A stretch of DNA of 64,000 bases from Spirosoma spitsbergense DSM 19989 (GTDB lineage Bacteria > Bacteroidota > Bacteroidia > Cytophagales > Spirosomataceae). The stretch lies in assembly GCF_000374085.1 (NCBI RefSeq), contig NZ_KB893455.1, forward strand, positions 32,139-96,138. Direction: 5' to 3'. A model generated the notes under the pieces. The model searched no databases, had not been told where the DNA came from, and saw only the letters and a program-made list of their open reading frames with translations. Position 1 is the first letter of the stretch. Each line of letters opens with the position of its first letter. A program made the position numbers and the translations under genes. This document shows, in pieces, positions 18,762-27,626 of the stretch.

Positions 18762-19532
18762 ATGATGATGAAAAATGTTCTTATAGCCGGATTGCTGGCA
18801 CTTACAGTTACACAGGTTGGTTTTGCCCAACAGGATACAACCCAGCCCAAATCGTCGGGAGGAGGGCTTTTCGGCCGGATTCTGAACGCCGTCACGCAGC
18901 AAACTACGGGTACGGCCGGGAGTTTGAGCAGCAGTGAGATTGCTACGGGGCTGAAAGAAGCCCTTGCCATTGGGGTCAGGCATGGGTCGACTCAGGCATC
19001 GGCCCTGAACGGGTATTTCAAGAATCCATTGCTGAAAATTGCGTTCCCGCCCGAAGCCCAGAAAGTAGCGTCTACACTGCGCGAGATTGGCCTGGGTAAG
19101 CAGGTCGATCAGTTCGAATTATCGCTGAACCGGGCCGCTGAAGATGCCGCTAAAAAAGCCGCTCCGGTGTTTGTGAAGGCCATCACCTCCATGAGCATTC
19201 AGGATGCGGTGGGTATTCTGGGTGGTCAGGACGATGCTGCTACGCAGTATTTACGCCGTACATCGGGTCAGCAACTGGTGGCGGAGTTTACGCCCATTAT
19301 CGACAGCACGCTGAATAAAAACAACGCCACGAAATACTACAGCAGCCTGGTGAACACCTACAATAAAATCCCGTTCATTGCGCAGAAAGTGGACCCGAAT
19401 CTGACGTCCTACGCTACGAATAAAGCGGTAGACGGGTTGTTTATTCTGGTAGCACAGGAGGAAAAGAAAATTCGTGAAAACCCGGCCGCCCGGGTCACCG
19501 ATATTCTGAAGAAGGTATTCAGCAAGCAGTAA
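18762..19532 (+). CDS. DUF4197 domain protein, secreted
   Basis: 256 aa with a signal peptide (MKNVLIAGLLALTVTQVGFAQ). Three consecutive ATG codons give equivalent starts at 18762, 18765 and 18768. The mature part matches DUF4197: SSSEIATGLKEALAIGVRHG, ALNGYFKNPLLKIAFPPEAQ, LNRAAEDAAKKAAPVF and NKAVDGLFILVAQEEKKIRE. These are periplasmic or lipoprotein-like helical proteins without a proven role. It stands alone, divergent from cinA and convergent with the truncated haemoglobin gene. Confidence 0.92.
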   Translation: MMMKNVLIAGLLALTVTQVGFAQQDTTQPKSSGGGLFGRILNAVTQQTTGTAGSLSSSEIATGLKEALAIGVRHGSTQASALNGYFKNPLLKIAFPPEAQKVASTLREIGLGKQVDQFELSLNRAAEDAAKKAAPVFVKAITSMSIQDAVGILGGQDDAATQYLRRTSGQQLVAEFTPIIDSTLNKNNATKYYSSLVNTYNKIPFIAQKVDPNLTSYATNKAVDGLFILVAQEEKKIRENPAARVTDILKKVFSKQ

Positions 19533-19537
19533 AGAGG

Positions 19538-19582
19538 AATGTAGAATGTAAAATGAACAAAATCCATTTTACATTCTACATT
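19538..19582. terminator. Perfect 18-bp hairpin between convergent genes
   Basis: Arms 19538-19555 and 19565-19582 pair exactly around nine bases. The arms contain the word aatgta twice. The right arm overlaps the stop codon of the minus-strand haemoglobin gene by two bases; the left arm starts five bases after the DUF4197 stop. Position and structure suit a bidirectional terminator. Confidence 0.85.
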
Positions 19583-19973
19583 ATCCATAGTTGAGGTAGT
19601 CCAGCTTTTGACTCCAGACCAGCGCAATCTGCGTAGCCCGCTGCCGAACCTGCTCCGCCGTTTCTCCGGTGAACCGTTCGCTCAGGGTTTCGGAAAATAA
19701 CGCTAACCAGCGCTGAAAATGATCGCTGGTTAGCGTATGTTTTTGATTGACAAGCAAGTGTGGTTGAAAGGGATGCCCGTCGTAGGCATTATTACCCAGA
19801 ATAATAGATTCCCAGAAAGCGTACATTTTAGGCAGGTGGTGAGACCAGTCTACCTGCGCAACCTCCGTGAAGATGGGGCCAACCAGCGTATCGGCCTGCA
19901 CTTTTTCGTAGAATGAATCCACCATGTATTTAATCGCTTCCGGCGAATCCAGCGTTCTCCTTACCATATTCAT
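19581..19973 (-). CDS. Group III truncated haemoglobin
   Basis: 130-aa haem protein with the trHb group III pattern: IKYMVDSFYEKVQADTLVGPIF, a W-S-H-H-L-P segment, MYAFWESIILGN, HPFQPHLLV and DHFQRWLALF, which includes the likely proximal His region. Group III globins are proposed to handle O2, NO or peroxide in the cytoplasm; the function of this one is unknown. It is followed upstream, on the same strand, by the ArsC/Spx-like gene (23-base gap), so they may be co-transcribed. Confidence 0.92.
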   Translation of the reverse strand: MNMVRRTLDSPEAIKYMVDSFYEKVQADTLVGPIFTEVAQVDWSHHLPKMYAFWESIILGNNAYDGHPFQPHLLVNQKHTLTSDHFQRWLALFSETLSERFTGETAEQVRQRATQIALVWSQKLDYLNYG

Positions 19974-19996
19974 GTGTTTACAGAGACAACCCCGAC

Positions 19997-20344
19997 CTAG
20001 CCGGAAAATGTTTCATTGTACACATCGGCCTTGAAACCCAACGCCACAATGCGGCCCGCTGCTTCGACCAGCGGACGACGAATAACGGACGGCTTCTGTA
20101 TCATCAGGGTAATGGCTTCTTCGGCATTGGTGGGCTTTTGGGTATCGGGGAGTTGTTTCCAGGTCATACCCGCGCGGTTGACCAGTTCTTCCCAGGTCTT
20201 TTGTGTGAGCCAGTGCTCAATCGTTTGCCGGTCTATTCCCTGCTTTTTGTAATCATGAAACGTGTAGTCGATACCGTGCCCGGCCAGCCAGGTCCGGGCT
20301 TTTTTGACGGTGTCGCAGTTGGGAATGGCGTATAGCGTGTACAT
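19997..20344 (-). CDS. ArsC/Spx-family thioredoxin-fold protein
   Basis: 115 aa with the ArsC/Spx fold: MYTLYAIPNCDTVKKARTWL has a single N-terminal Cys in PNCDTVKKA, then TFHDYKKQGI, LVNRAGMTWKQL and a C-terminal IRRPLVEAAGRIVALGF. The lone Cys and PNCDT pattern fit the YffB/MgsR-like branch rather than a dedicated arsenate reductase; no arsenic genes are nearby. Possible roles are a glutathione-independent reductase or a transcription cofactor. A TACTTTTG box lies 23 bases upstream. Confidence 0.88.
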   Translation of the reverse strand: MYTLYAIPNCDTVKKARTWLAGHGIDYTFHDYKKQGIDRQTIEHWLTQKTWEELVNRAGMTWKQLPDTQKPTNAEEAITLMIQKPSVIRRPLVEAAGRIVALGFKADVYNETFSG

Positions 20345-20367
20345 GATGCTAAAATTCTTTTCTGGGG

Positions 20368-20375
20368 CAAAAGTA
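20368..20375 (-). promoter_or_regulatory. TAnnTTTG (-7) box of the ArsC/Spx-like gene
   Basis: Minus-strand TACTTTTG, followed by GCCCC, 23 bases before the ATG at 20344. It matches the Bacteroidota -7 box fully and would drive the ArsC-like and haemoglobin genes together. Confidence 0.6.
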
Positions 20376-20504
20376 ACCGGTCCTTCGCATTTCTATTGTT
20401 GTGTACCCATCCGTTGAAGACACCATTTACACTAGTTCGGTGAAAATGGGAGTATGGAAAAGGCATGGTAGTTTTGGTACTTCGACTTCCTGAACCAACC
20501 ATGC

Positions 20505-20833
20505 CCTGAGTGAAGCCTTTGCATCGCTGGCTATAATAGTAGCCACTATACCCATACAGCCTTTCATCGGGATGTAGCGCTGACACCGGGTCCTCAGGAA
20601 CGCCGGGATAAAGACATTGATTTAGTCGATCACTACGCGTAAGGATTGCATTAGCCTTCTGATGAACTGCTGACTATCAGTAATTATTCAGCTATTGATG
20701 CCTATTTTGGTAAGAAAAGTTTTGTTGACCGCATCACCACCCCAGCCTGCATCTGGAGATTATTTGTCTGTTGCGTCAGGAAGCTAATCTACAAGTTACC
20801 AATTTGTACTACCTTGAGCAAAAATAACCTGAT
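20505..20833 (+). pseudogene. Decayed DDE-type transposase fragment
   Basis: No open frame, but the three forward frames together give transposase-like pieces: HYTHTAFHRDVALTPG, then DKDIDLVDHYA, then after stops NYSAIDAYFGKKSFVDRI, and in another frame LHLEIICLLRQEANLQV. The order DAYFGKK-FVD then LHL..LRQ-ANL is typical of the catalytic core of certain Bacteroidota DDE transposases. At least two in-frame stops and one frameshift are present. Family assignment is uncertain and the ends of the element could not be defined. Confidence 0.6.
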
Positions 20834-20845
20834 AATCAACTAAAT

Positions 20846-21202
20846 ATGGAACCAAAATTAGTTTCCGGGACTGGGGTAGAGACAAAATCAATTATGGAAG
20901 CAATCACGGAACACGGTTGGGCTATTAAAGGGTGGAAAATCCATTTCTTATTTTCAGAAAAACAACTTCATCAAGTCAAAAAACTATCTGTAATTGACAG
21001 ATGGTATGAAGATCCGATTGTAATAGATACTTGCTATGACAGACTTAGGACTTGCTTCAAAAGTATCCGTAAGTTTCACGCCACGTTTGGCATATTACCT
21101 CAAGTTGGAGACAGGTTATTCGATGAAGACTCGGGCCTAATTGTTCAGGAACGATCCATCGACGGGGATCTAATGATTATTAGTTTTATACTCAGTATTT
21201 AA
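20846..21202 (+). CDS. Hypothetical 118-aa protein between transposase remnants
   Basis: Intact 118-aa frame, noticeably more AT-rich than its neighbours. No signal peptide or membrane segment. The N-terminal half contains many charged and aromatic residues (HGWAIKGWKIHFLFSEKQLHQ) and two Cys (DTCYDRLRTCF); the C-terminal third (LPQVGDRLFDEDSGLIVQER) looks like a small beta barrel. I do not recognise a family. Flanking decayed transposases and base composition suggest horizontal arrival as cargo. It may be functional, since it has stayed open while both neighbours decayed. Confidence 0.6.
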   Translation: MEPKLVSGTGVETKSIMEAITEHGWAIKGWKIHFLFSEKQLHQVKKLSVIDRWYEDPIVIDTCYDRLRTCFKSIRKFHATFGILPQVGDRLFDEDSGLIVQERSIDGDLMIISFILSI

Positions 21203-21225
21203 CTGAAAAGACGTTTCCAAAGGCT

Positions 21226-21465
21226 TCTCTTTCCTTGTTCAGCTATTCGATCCGGCCCAAAGTCTTATTTTTGGCCGACTTTCAGAACCGGCGCTGGTGT
21301 ATCACCAGGATTTCCAAACTCGGGCTATGGCTAAACAAGCTGTGTTTGACTATGTTGAGATTTGCCGGGCCAACGGTGCAGTACAATTGCCAGCGAACGC
21401 ATTCCACGTTAGATTATCTTTCCCCTTTTGACTATTACAATGGGCAATTCCAACCTGTTGCTTGA
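21226..21465 (+). pseudogene. IS3-family transposase (OrfB) C-terminal remnant
   Basis: Two adjoining frames reconstruct the end of an IS3-type OrfB: LVYHQDFQTRAMAKQAVFDY then, after one frameshift, QRTHSTLDYLSPFDYYN. In intact IS3 elements the corresponding segment is close to YH..F.TR..A...IF.YIE.FYN..R.HS.LGYLSP. The rest of the transposase is absent, and no terminal inverted repeats were found. It marks an old insertion that lost most of its sequence. Confidence 0.75.
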
Positions 21466-21526
21466 CTATTTGGCCAGTCTTTTGTTGCAAGTCCAATTTA
21501 CAGACAATGATTTTCACTAGACACAA

Positions 21527-21559
21527 AAAAGCCGTTTTCCGGGCGAAAAAACGGCTTTT
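21527..21559. terminator. Rho-independent terminator of the small lipoprotein gene
   Basis: Arms aaaagccgtttt (21527-21538) and its complement (21548-21559) enclose a nine-base loop, with an A run before and a T run after. It begins 14 bases beyond the stop of the minus-strand gene at 21573, and on that strand ends in a T run. Confidence 0.9.
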
Positions 21560-21572
21560 GAGCATAAGAACG

Positions 21573-21764
21573 TTACGAACTGCGGCCACCGCCGAACAAC
21601 TTCGAAATAATCCAGATGATAATACCAATAACGACAATAACACCGATGATACCGGTGTAGGCACCAGCTTTGAAAATACTGCCGATGGCTTCACAACTGG
21701 TTAGAAATAGGGTTAAAAATAGGGCCACAACGGCCATTGGAAAGAAACGGGACAGGGTTTTCAT
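21573..21764 (-). CDS. Small membrane lipoprotein, 63 aa
   Basis: 63 aa: a lipoprotein signal (VVALFLTLFLTSC) with its lipobox Cys, a short linker (EAIGSIFKAGAYTG), one strongly hydrophobic helix (about 38-55, IIGVIVVIGIIIWIIS) and a Gly/Arg tail. Similar tiny proteins are widespread in Bacteroidota and often carry doubtful enzyme names; no enzymatic motif is present here. An aaggag sequence sits just before the ATG, though very close to it. A good terminator follows. Confidence 0.8.
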   Translation of the reverse strand: MKTLSRFFPMAVVALFLTLFLTSCEAIGSIFKAGAYTGIIGVIVVIGIIIWIISKLFGGGRSS

Positions 21765-21860
21765 ACTCCTTGACTAGGTTTTGTGTAGTTGAGATCCGGT
21801 CGACCTTCGGCGGATTTCACAATAAACCAGCACACAAACAGTTTGTTTGTCGAATACCCC

Positions 21861-24110
21861 TTAAAGATTCCACCAGTACGTCCACTTCAACACCAGTGCC
21901 CGGTTTTTGACCGAGAAGAAACCTGGCACATCCTGCCCAATCTGCGCTGAGTTGGGCAGGTAATTATCCGTATAGACCAGAAAAAAATCAGATGCGGGCT
22001 TGTAGCGCCACTGCACACGCGCATTCACGTTCATGTTTTTTTGCTGCTCGTTGTACTGCACAAACGTAGTGAGGTAGAGGGTATTGGTTACTGTTAGATC
22101 GAACCGGGGCCCAACCAGCCAGAACGTAGTATGGCCCCAGGGCTGGGGTAGCCGAATATCGTTATAACTGGCACTAGCCGCCAGACTCACGTAGGGCTGA
22201 AACCGGTAGCCCAGGTCGGCCGTGAGATTCAGGCGGGTGCCGTTGGCATAGTACCCGCCGTAGCGCGATGAAAATCCATAGGTAAACAAACTCTGCGGTT
22301 TGGAGTCAAATTCCGTTCCCCAGGCTGTCCAGTTATTTTCCACACCCGTGGCCAGCGTTTCCCGACCGGTGTTCGTTGGATCGAAAGGTTGCAGGAGCCG
22401 TACATAATCCGTAGCTACCCAGGCCTGAAGGACGCTCTTACTTCGGAAGGTAACGGTGTAATTCAGCAGACTTTCGTTATCACTCTGCCGCCCGGCCGGG
22501 TCGAAAAAGTAGGTTGAATTAAGCGTTGGCCCGTGACTCAGGATTCCGCTGCCCGTTGGTAAAAACGTGTAGCCCAGAGTGCCCAGCACCCGCTCGTAGC
22601 CCCGGCGCGGTACGTAACCCGCTTCGGCGGTATAATTTTCCCCTACGGATTCTATCTGCCCGCTGATGAGCCATTTCCGGCTGAAATATTGCAGGTTGGC
22701 GGCATACACCGCACTGGCCCCGCTGCCTGTGGCAGAGCTGGCTTCCTGCCCCGGATTGAGCGGTTGCGTGGGACTGAACGACTGGACATACATGGCTTTA
22801 CCCGTCCATAAATTATTGGCCGAAGCCAGGTTATATTCAACACCGAGGTTCCGGTTATAGTGAGAGTAAAGCGTTTTGTTACTAACCGATTCGTAGCCCA
22901 TTGACTCTTTATTGACAAACATGATCCCAATATTGGACCGGGCAAACACGCGCCGTTGCAGGGCCATAACGGCAAAATTCTGAGCGGGTAATCCTGTTTC
23001 GCTAACGCCCCCGGTCTGCATATCCATGATGCCAATACGCCAGTCTTTATTGAGTTTACCACTCAGCCGGGCGCCAAACCGAATGGGTACACCGCCCAAC
23101 CCAATCCTGCGACTGAAAAACGGCCGAATGGTGGCATACCCGAAGTTGGTAAACTGATCGCCGTTTTCCAGAAAAAACTGGCGTTTTTCGGGGAAGAAGA
23201 GTTCGTATCGATCCAGGTTGGTTACCTGCTGGTCAACATCCACCTGCGAGAAATCAGGATTGACCGTCAGGTCCAGATTTAGGGATGACGTAACGGCTAC
23301 TTTAGCATCCAGGCCCGCATTAAATCTCCCTTTTGTATCAATATTGTTCTGGTAATCGCGGGTCAGGCCGCTCAGGGCGTAAGGAATCAACGAAATATTG
23401 GGTCCCGGCTGCGGTGGGGGCTGGTCCCAGATCAACACCCCGGTCAGGGCCAGTGAGGCCGTTGGAAATTGCCGCTGAATGGGTGTCCACGACGACTTTT
23501 CGGTTGTTTTGAGGTCCAGTCGGCTGAAATTGATTCCCCAGCGCGATATTCCCTTCTTGTACCGGATCGTTTTGAAGGGAATAGCCATTTCCAGCACGTA
23601 GCGATCGCTGTAGTTCTTCACGACCGATGTCCATTTGTTATCCCAGCTAAGGTTAGCTTTTCCGCCTTCATACAGTAACCCATCCCACTGCGCGCCGGCG
23701 GCATTGGTCCCAAAGGTGAACCCGTTGGTCTGGTCATCGAAGGTGTCCATAAAGAAGATGAAGTTGTCATTCTTGCTGAAACTCCAGTCGCGCCGGAGCG
23801 ACTCGACAATGTATGGCCCGGGCACATCGCCCAGAAAACAGACGGCACTCAGGTACACGTTATGCTCATCGTAGGTCATCCGCACATCGGTTCGCACCTT
23901 AGCGCGGCTGGTATCCATGGGCAATACCATCCAGAAATCAGAGGCTACTTCGGCGGCTTGCCAGGCGGGTTCGTCAACGGAACCATCAAGGACAACCGGG
24001 GAGGTAGCACGGCTGATGTGGAGTTGATAAGATTCATTTTTTTTCTGCGCCAGCAGGCTACTATGGCTCAGCAATAGATAAGCAAATAAGAACGAAACGG
24101 GGAGTTTCAC
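21861..24110 (-). CDS. DUF5916 protein: CBM9-like domain plus outer-membrane barrel
   Basis: 749 aa. A signal peptide (MKLPVSFLFAYLLLSHSSLLAQ) precedes a carbohydrate-binding-module-9-like domain (about 30-220: VVLDGSVDEPAWQAAEV, TYDEHNVYLSAVC, NDNFIFFMDTFDDQ). The DUF5916 part then follows with PDFSQVDVDQQVTNLDRYEL and FFPEKRQFFLENGDQF, and the protein finishes in amphipathic strands ending with aromatic WTYWWNL. This family is predicted to sit in the outer membrane; function is not settled. It is divergent from the GH13 gene. A TATCTTTA box at 24146-24153 is its probable promoter. Confidence 0.92.
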   Translation of the reverse strand: MKLPVSFLFAYLLLSHSSLLAQKKNESYQLHISRATSPVVLDGSVDEPAWQAAEVASDFWMVLPMDTSRAKVRTDVRMTYDEHNVYLSAVCFLGDVPGPYIVESLRRDWSFSKNDNFIFFMDTFDDQTNGFTFGTNAAGAQWDGLLYEGGKANLSWDNKWTSVVKNYSDRYVLEMAIPFKTIRYKKGISRWGINFSRLDLKTTEKSSWTPIQRQFPTASLALTGVLIWDQPPPQPGPNISLIPYALSGLTRDYQNNIDTKGRFNAGLDAKVAVTSSLNLDLTVNPDFSQVDVDQQVTNLDRYELFFPEKRQFFLENGDQFTNFGYATIRPFFSRRIGLGGVPIRFGARLSGKLNKDWRIGIMDMQTGGVSETGLPAQNFAVMALQRRVFARSNIGIMFVNKESMGYESVSNKTLYSHYNRNLGVEYNLASANNLWTGKAMYVQSFSPTQPLNPGQEASSATGSGASAVYAANLQYFSRKWLISGQIESVGENYTAEAGYVPRRGYERVLGTLGYTFLPTGSGILSHGPTLNSTYFFDPAGRQSDNESLLNYTVTFRSKSVLQAWVATDYVRLLQPFDPTNTGRETLATGVENNWTAWGTEFDSKPQSLFTYGFSSRYGGYYANGTRLNLTADLGYRFQPYVSLAASASYNDIRLPQPWGHTTFWLVGPRFDLTVTNTLYLTTFVQYNEQQKNMNVNARVQWRYKPASDFFLVYTDNYLPNSAQIGQDVPGFFSVKNRALVLKWTYWWNL

Positions 24111-24444
24111 CAGGCGAAGTCTTTTTAAACGTACAATTAGTAAAGTAAAGATAATGCCGATTTACCCCATTGTAGTAGAAAGATGCCACAGTTAGTCGGC
24201 TAAAGAACCCTTATGCCTTCGGGAAAGACGGATAGCTGGCACCTGAACCAACACTTCTGGCTTCTGCAGACGTCCTGCTATTGCAATCGAACAGGGATTG
24301 ATCCTGCGCCTGTTCTTACCGAATAATAAACCTTTTGGGGCATTGGGGCTATCCCGGACCAGTACTACGTACGATTGAGCGTACGGTAGAGCAGTTTTCA
24401 GAAATTCAGGCTAGTATCGCTGCTAGATACAACTCATCTTACCC
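24111..24444. other. Divergent intergenic region
   Basis: 334 bases between the DUF5916 gene (minus) and the GH13 gene (plus). No gene is supported. On the minus strand TATCTTTA (24146-24153) matches 7 of 8 bases of the -7 consensus. A short hairpin with 7-bp arms (24289-24295 and 24309-24315) is the only other structure found. No clear promoter for the GH13 gene was seen. Confidence 0.5.
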
Positions 24445-26325
24445 ATGCCTACTTCCGTTAGCAGTTCAGCCGTACGAACCGTTCTGGCCAATGCGTCTAT
24501 CCCACAACGCCGAGACGTATCCATTGGCAATCAATCGATTACCATAAACACGCCCTTTCCCTCACCGCCCGACTGGCGCGATGTCTGGATTTACTTCCTG
24601 CTCATCGACCGGTTCAATAATCCGCTGGCCCCACCCCACCGCCTGCCTTTTGATAGTGAACAGGGCACTTTTCAGGGAGGCACGTTCAATGGTGTTCGCG
24701 AACAACTGGACTACCTTCAGCAACTGGGCGTAGGGGCTATCTGGCTATCGCCGGTGATAAAAAACTGCCAGTACGAGGATACGACCTATCATGGCTACGG
24801 CTTTCAGGACTTTTTGCAGATTGACCCCCGGTTTGCTTCCGATCCGGTCGCGGCCCGGCAGAATCCCCAACTGGTAGAAGACGAACTACGCGCCCTGGTC
24901 GATGCGGCCCACGCTCACAACATATACGTGATTTTCGATATTGTTCTGAACCACGCCGGTAACGTTTTTGGCTATGACCTGCCGGGAAATCATAACTCCG
25001 CCGAAGCGCCGGGGCGGAATGACGTTTACCCGATCCGCTGGCACGATGCTCAGGGGCAACCGGATTTTGCGAATTTTACCGGCGTTGGCGTTGTTGCCGA
25101 TGATGCAGCCATCTGGCCGGTCGAGCTACAGCGTAATGAACTGTTTCGGCGGAAGGGCCGGGGCGCGGAAGACGGGGGTGATTTTAGCTCACTCAAAGAA
25201 CTGGTGACGGATTTCAGCGAGTCAACGCCCTTTAACCGGGCCTTTCCCGTGCGTACTACCCTGATTCTTGCCTACCAGTACCTGATTGCGAAGTACGACA
25301 TCGACGGTTTTCGAATTGATACGCTGAAGTTTATCGAGGCTGAGTTTGCCCGCATTTTTGCCAATGCCATGCGGGAATTTTCGTTGAGCATTGGTAAGAG
25401 AAACTTCTTTACGTATGGTGAAGTCTTCGACGAGGAAGAAAAGATCAATCAGTTTATCGGCCGCGCCACGAACCTGACCGACGAACCGATTGGGGTGGAT
25501 GCGGCCCTTGACTTCCCGCTCTATTTCCGGCTCCCGGCCGTAGCGAAGGGACTGGCCGCTCCATCCGTGCTAAAAGATATGTTTCTGCATCGCAAGGTGG
25601 TGGAAAGCAACATCCTGAGTACGCACGGCGATGCCACTAACTTTTTCGTGACCTTTCTGGATAATCACGATATGCGGCAACGCTTTTATTACCGTAATCC
25701 TGCTGATCCTGCCCGGTTCGACCGGCAATTAACCCTGGGAATCGCCTGCCTGTTTGGGTTACAGGGTATTCCGTGTCTGTACTACGGAACGGAGCAGGGC
25801 CTGCATGGCAATGGTAGTAGTGATGCCGCCGTACGGGAAGCGCTCTGGGGCAACGGGGCAAATGCCTTTGATCCCACGCATCCCTTTTTCGTAGCCATCC
25901 GGCAGCTGAGTCGGGTACGGGCCGAACAACCGGCCCTGCGGTATGGCCGACAGTATTTTCGTCCTCTTTCGGGCGATGGAGTGAATTTTGGCATTTCGCC
26001 GTTCAGTCCGGGCGTCATTGCCTTTTCGCGAATTCTACATGACCAGGAAGTATTGATTGTGGCCAATACGCAAACTACGGGAAGCTTTGACGGGGATGTT
26101 ATTGTGGATGCCATACTAAACGCGGACCAAACAGCGTACAGCCTTTTATACAGTAATCACCCCCAGTCCAAGGCACCGGGGGTTGTCTCGACCAAAAACG
26201 CGGGTACGGTTCAAATCCACGACGAGCAGAACCGCGTTACCCAGGGGCCAGTCCGTGTGCTGCGGGTACAACTGCACCCCATGGAAGTGCAGCTTCTGCG
26301 GGCCACTCCCCTACCTATTCACTGA
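24445..26325 (+). CDS. GH13 alpha-amylase-family glycoside hydrolase
   Basis: 626 aa without a signal peptide, so probably cytoplasmic. The (beta/alpha)8 domain shows the four GH13 regions: DIVLNHAG, GFRIDTLKF (nucleophile Asp292), YGEVFDEEE (general acid Glu326) and FLDNHDMRQR (Asp409). The stretch LYYGTEQGLHG is also typical. The C-terminal domain is beta-rich (about 520-620). The start ATG 24445 leaves about 40 residues before the domain. It acts on alpha-glucans or related oligosaccharides or transfers glucosyl units; exact specificity cannot be read from sequence. No maltose regulon genes are nearby. Confidence 0.93.
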   Translation: MPTSVSSSAVRTVLANASIPQRRDVSIGNQSITINTPFPSPPDWRDVWIYFLLIDRFNNPLAPPHRLPFDSEQGTFQGGTFNGVREQLDYLQQLGVGAIWLSPVIKNCQYEDTTYHGYGFQDFLQIDPRFASDPVAARQNPQLVEDELRALVDAAHAHNIYVIFDIVLNHAGNVFGYDLPGNHNSAEAPGRNDVYPIRWHDAQGQPDFANFTGVGVVADDAAIWPVELQRNELFRRKGRGAEDGGDFSSLKELVTDFSESTPFNRAFPVRTTLILAYQYLIAKYDIDGFRIDTLKFIEAEFARIFANAMREFSLSIGKRNFFTYGEVFDEEEKINQFIGRATNLTDEPIGVDAALDFPLYFRLPAVAKGLAAPSVLKDMFLHRKVVESNILSTHGDATNFFVTFLDNHDMRQRFYYRNPADPARFDRQLTLGIACLFGLQGIPCLYYGTEQGLHGNGSSDAAVREALWGNGANAFDPTHPFFVAIRQLSRVRAEQPALRYGRQYFRPLSGDGVNFGISPFSPGVIAFSRILHDQEVLIVANTQTTGSFDGDVIVDAILNADQTAYSLLYSNHPQSKAPGVVSTKNAGTVQIHDEQNRVTQGPVRVLRVQLHPMEVQLLRATPLPIH

Positions 26326-26419
26326 TAAGCATACGGTTATCCTCTGCTCGTAGTGTAGCGTACCGGGTTACTTACCGTTCGGAGATACAGCAACACTTTT
26401 GGGGCTTTATATACGGAGT

Positions 26420-26653
26420 TTAAACCGCCAGATAAGGCAGGTAGGGCTCTAATTTCGCCGTGTCCCGGAAGGCAGTCACCTGATGCAGCTTGCTGTTGTA
26501 GGCATCGTAGCGCAGTTCGACGTAGAAATCGCGGAGGTTGTAGAGCAGGAAGATATTTTCCTCTTCGTACCGATTGGCGAGAATGTCACCCGTAAAGTAC
26601 AGAGTGTCGAGTTGTTGGTTGGCGGGGAGTTTGGAAAAATCAGCGGGTTGCAT
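26420..26653 (-). CDS. Hypothetical small protein
   Basis: 77 aa from ATG 26653 (MQPADFSKLPANQQLDTLYF); a longer version from 26704 adds a Cys-containing stretch that looks less natural. Rich in Leu, Tyr and acidic residues (ANRYEEENIFLLYNLRDFYV), no membrane segment. The sequence looks like real protein, with balanced composition and no stop, but I recognise no family. It is convergent with the GH13 gene and has no obvious partner. Confidence 0.55.
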   Translation of the reverse strand: MQPADFSKLPANQQLDTLYFTGDILANRYEEENIFLLYNLRDFYVELRYDAYNSKLHQVTAFRDTAKLEPYLPYLAV

Positions 26654-26788
26654 GGGCAGCGGGGGTTGACAGGCGAAATAAGCAAAAGCGAAGCAGTTCA
26701 CCAAATGAACCGCCCCGCTCTATATACTATACCAAAAACAGCCCTATCGTATAGGTAAAACAGTCCAGTGCGCCTTACGGAAAATATC

Positions 26789-27430
26789 CTATTTCTGCCC
26801 TATGATAATCATGCTTTTCCAGAGGTACTTTATTCGACCAACGCCCTTAAAATCAATAATTTCATAATTGGTATTAACAAAAAGCTGACCAAGTGAGGCC
26901 CGGCACCAGAACTTGATGTGACCGCCGTGCCAAAGGGGCATATGGTGACCGTCCCATTTACCCAAAATAGCCAGCAACAGGTTTTTCCCGTAGCCATGGT
27001 AGGGCGTGGAAACCAATAGAAGCCCTTTTTTATCAAGTACAGCGGCTGCATATTCCATCAGCAGGTGGGGGGCGAAGAGGTGTTCAATCACTTCGGTCGA
27101 AATAACCATGTCAAAGAGCCATTCTTCTTTTGTGAGGGTAGCGGGGTCATGTTGAACACCGTACGGGTAAAAGTTGATGCCAGGAAAATTTTGCCGGGCG
27201 ATCGCAACTCCACCCTGGTCAAAGTCCATACCAACTACAGAATAACCGACTTGCCTGAGCTGTTCACACAAGATTCCGTTGCCACAGCCTATATCAAGAA
27301 TTCGTTTGGGCTTAAATGGCGCTATCATGGAAAGCACTCTGGGATTCAAATAACTACTGGAGCCAGGATCTTCAGTACTCCAGCCGTAATCCGTAACATC
27401 GGACTCAGAACGGAAATTGGTTGCGTTCAT
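26789..27430 (-). CDS. Class I SAM-dependent methyltransferase
   Basis: 213 aa from ATG 27430 (MNATNFRSESDVTDYGWSTE), the usual short lead before the fold; the upstream extension is unlikely. Motif I is ILDIGCGNGILCEQL (SAM-binding Gly loop); VVGMDFDQGG carries the acidic residue for the ribose; DMVISTEVIEHLFAP is motif II and LLLVSTPYHGYGKN follows. The pattern is that of UbiG/COQ3-like enzymes that methylate small molecules. The TPYHGYGKN...GHHMPLWHGGHIKFW tail is also seen in methyltransferases of sugar or lipid pathways. Substrate unknown. Confidence 0.9.
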   Translation of the reverse strand: MNATNFRSESDVTDYGWSTEDPGSSSYLNPRVLSMIAPFKPKRILDIGCGNGILCEQLRQVGYSVVGMDFDQGGVAIARQNFPGINFYPYGVQHDPATLTKEEWLFDMVISTEVIEHLFAPHLLMEYAAAVLDKKGLLLVSTPYHGYGKNLLLAILGKWDGHHMPLWHGGHIKFWCRASLGQLFVNTNYEIIDFKGVGRIKYLWKSMIIIGQK

Positions 27431-27626
27431 GGGCTTACAAGAGGGTATGGTGGTGACACGGAAAAGAGAACAACGTTTGGATATCGTTTTCTCAGACGGT
27501 ATGTGAATATAAGCTTTTTTTTTGCCAGTGATGTTTATTTCATTACCAACGGTCACCTAACCAACCCTATTTTTAGCGATAGGTAAATACGACCGGAAAA
27601 ATACACCTTCTAGTAAGAAAAGGAGG

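Noticed and set aside
21573..21764. Reading the 63-aa lipoprotein as a phosphatidate cytidylyltransferase, as similar small proteins are sometimes named
   Set aside because: A 63-residue protein with one helix cannot hold that enzyme; no catalytic motif is present.
27065..27586. 173-aa plus-strand frame opposite the methyltransferase
   Set aside because: The minus frame has all SAM motifs; the plus frame has none and runs antisense through the coding region.
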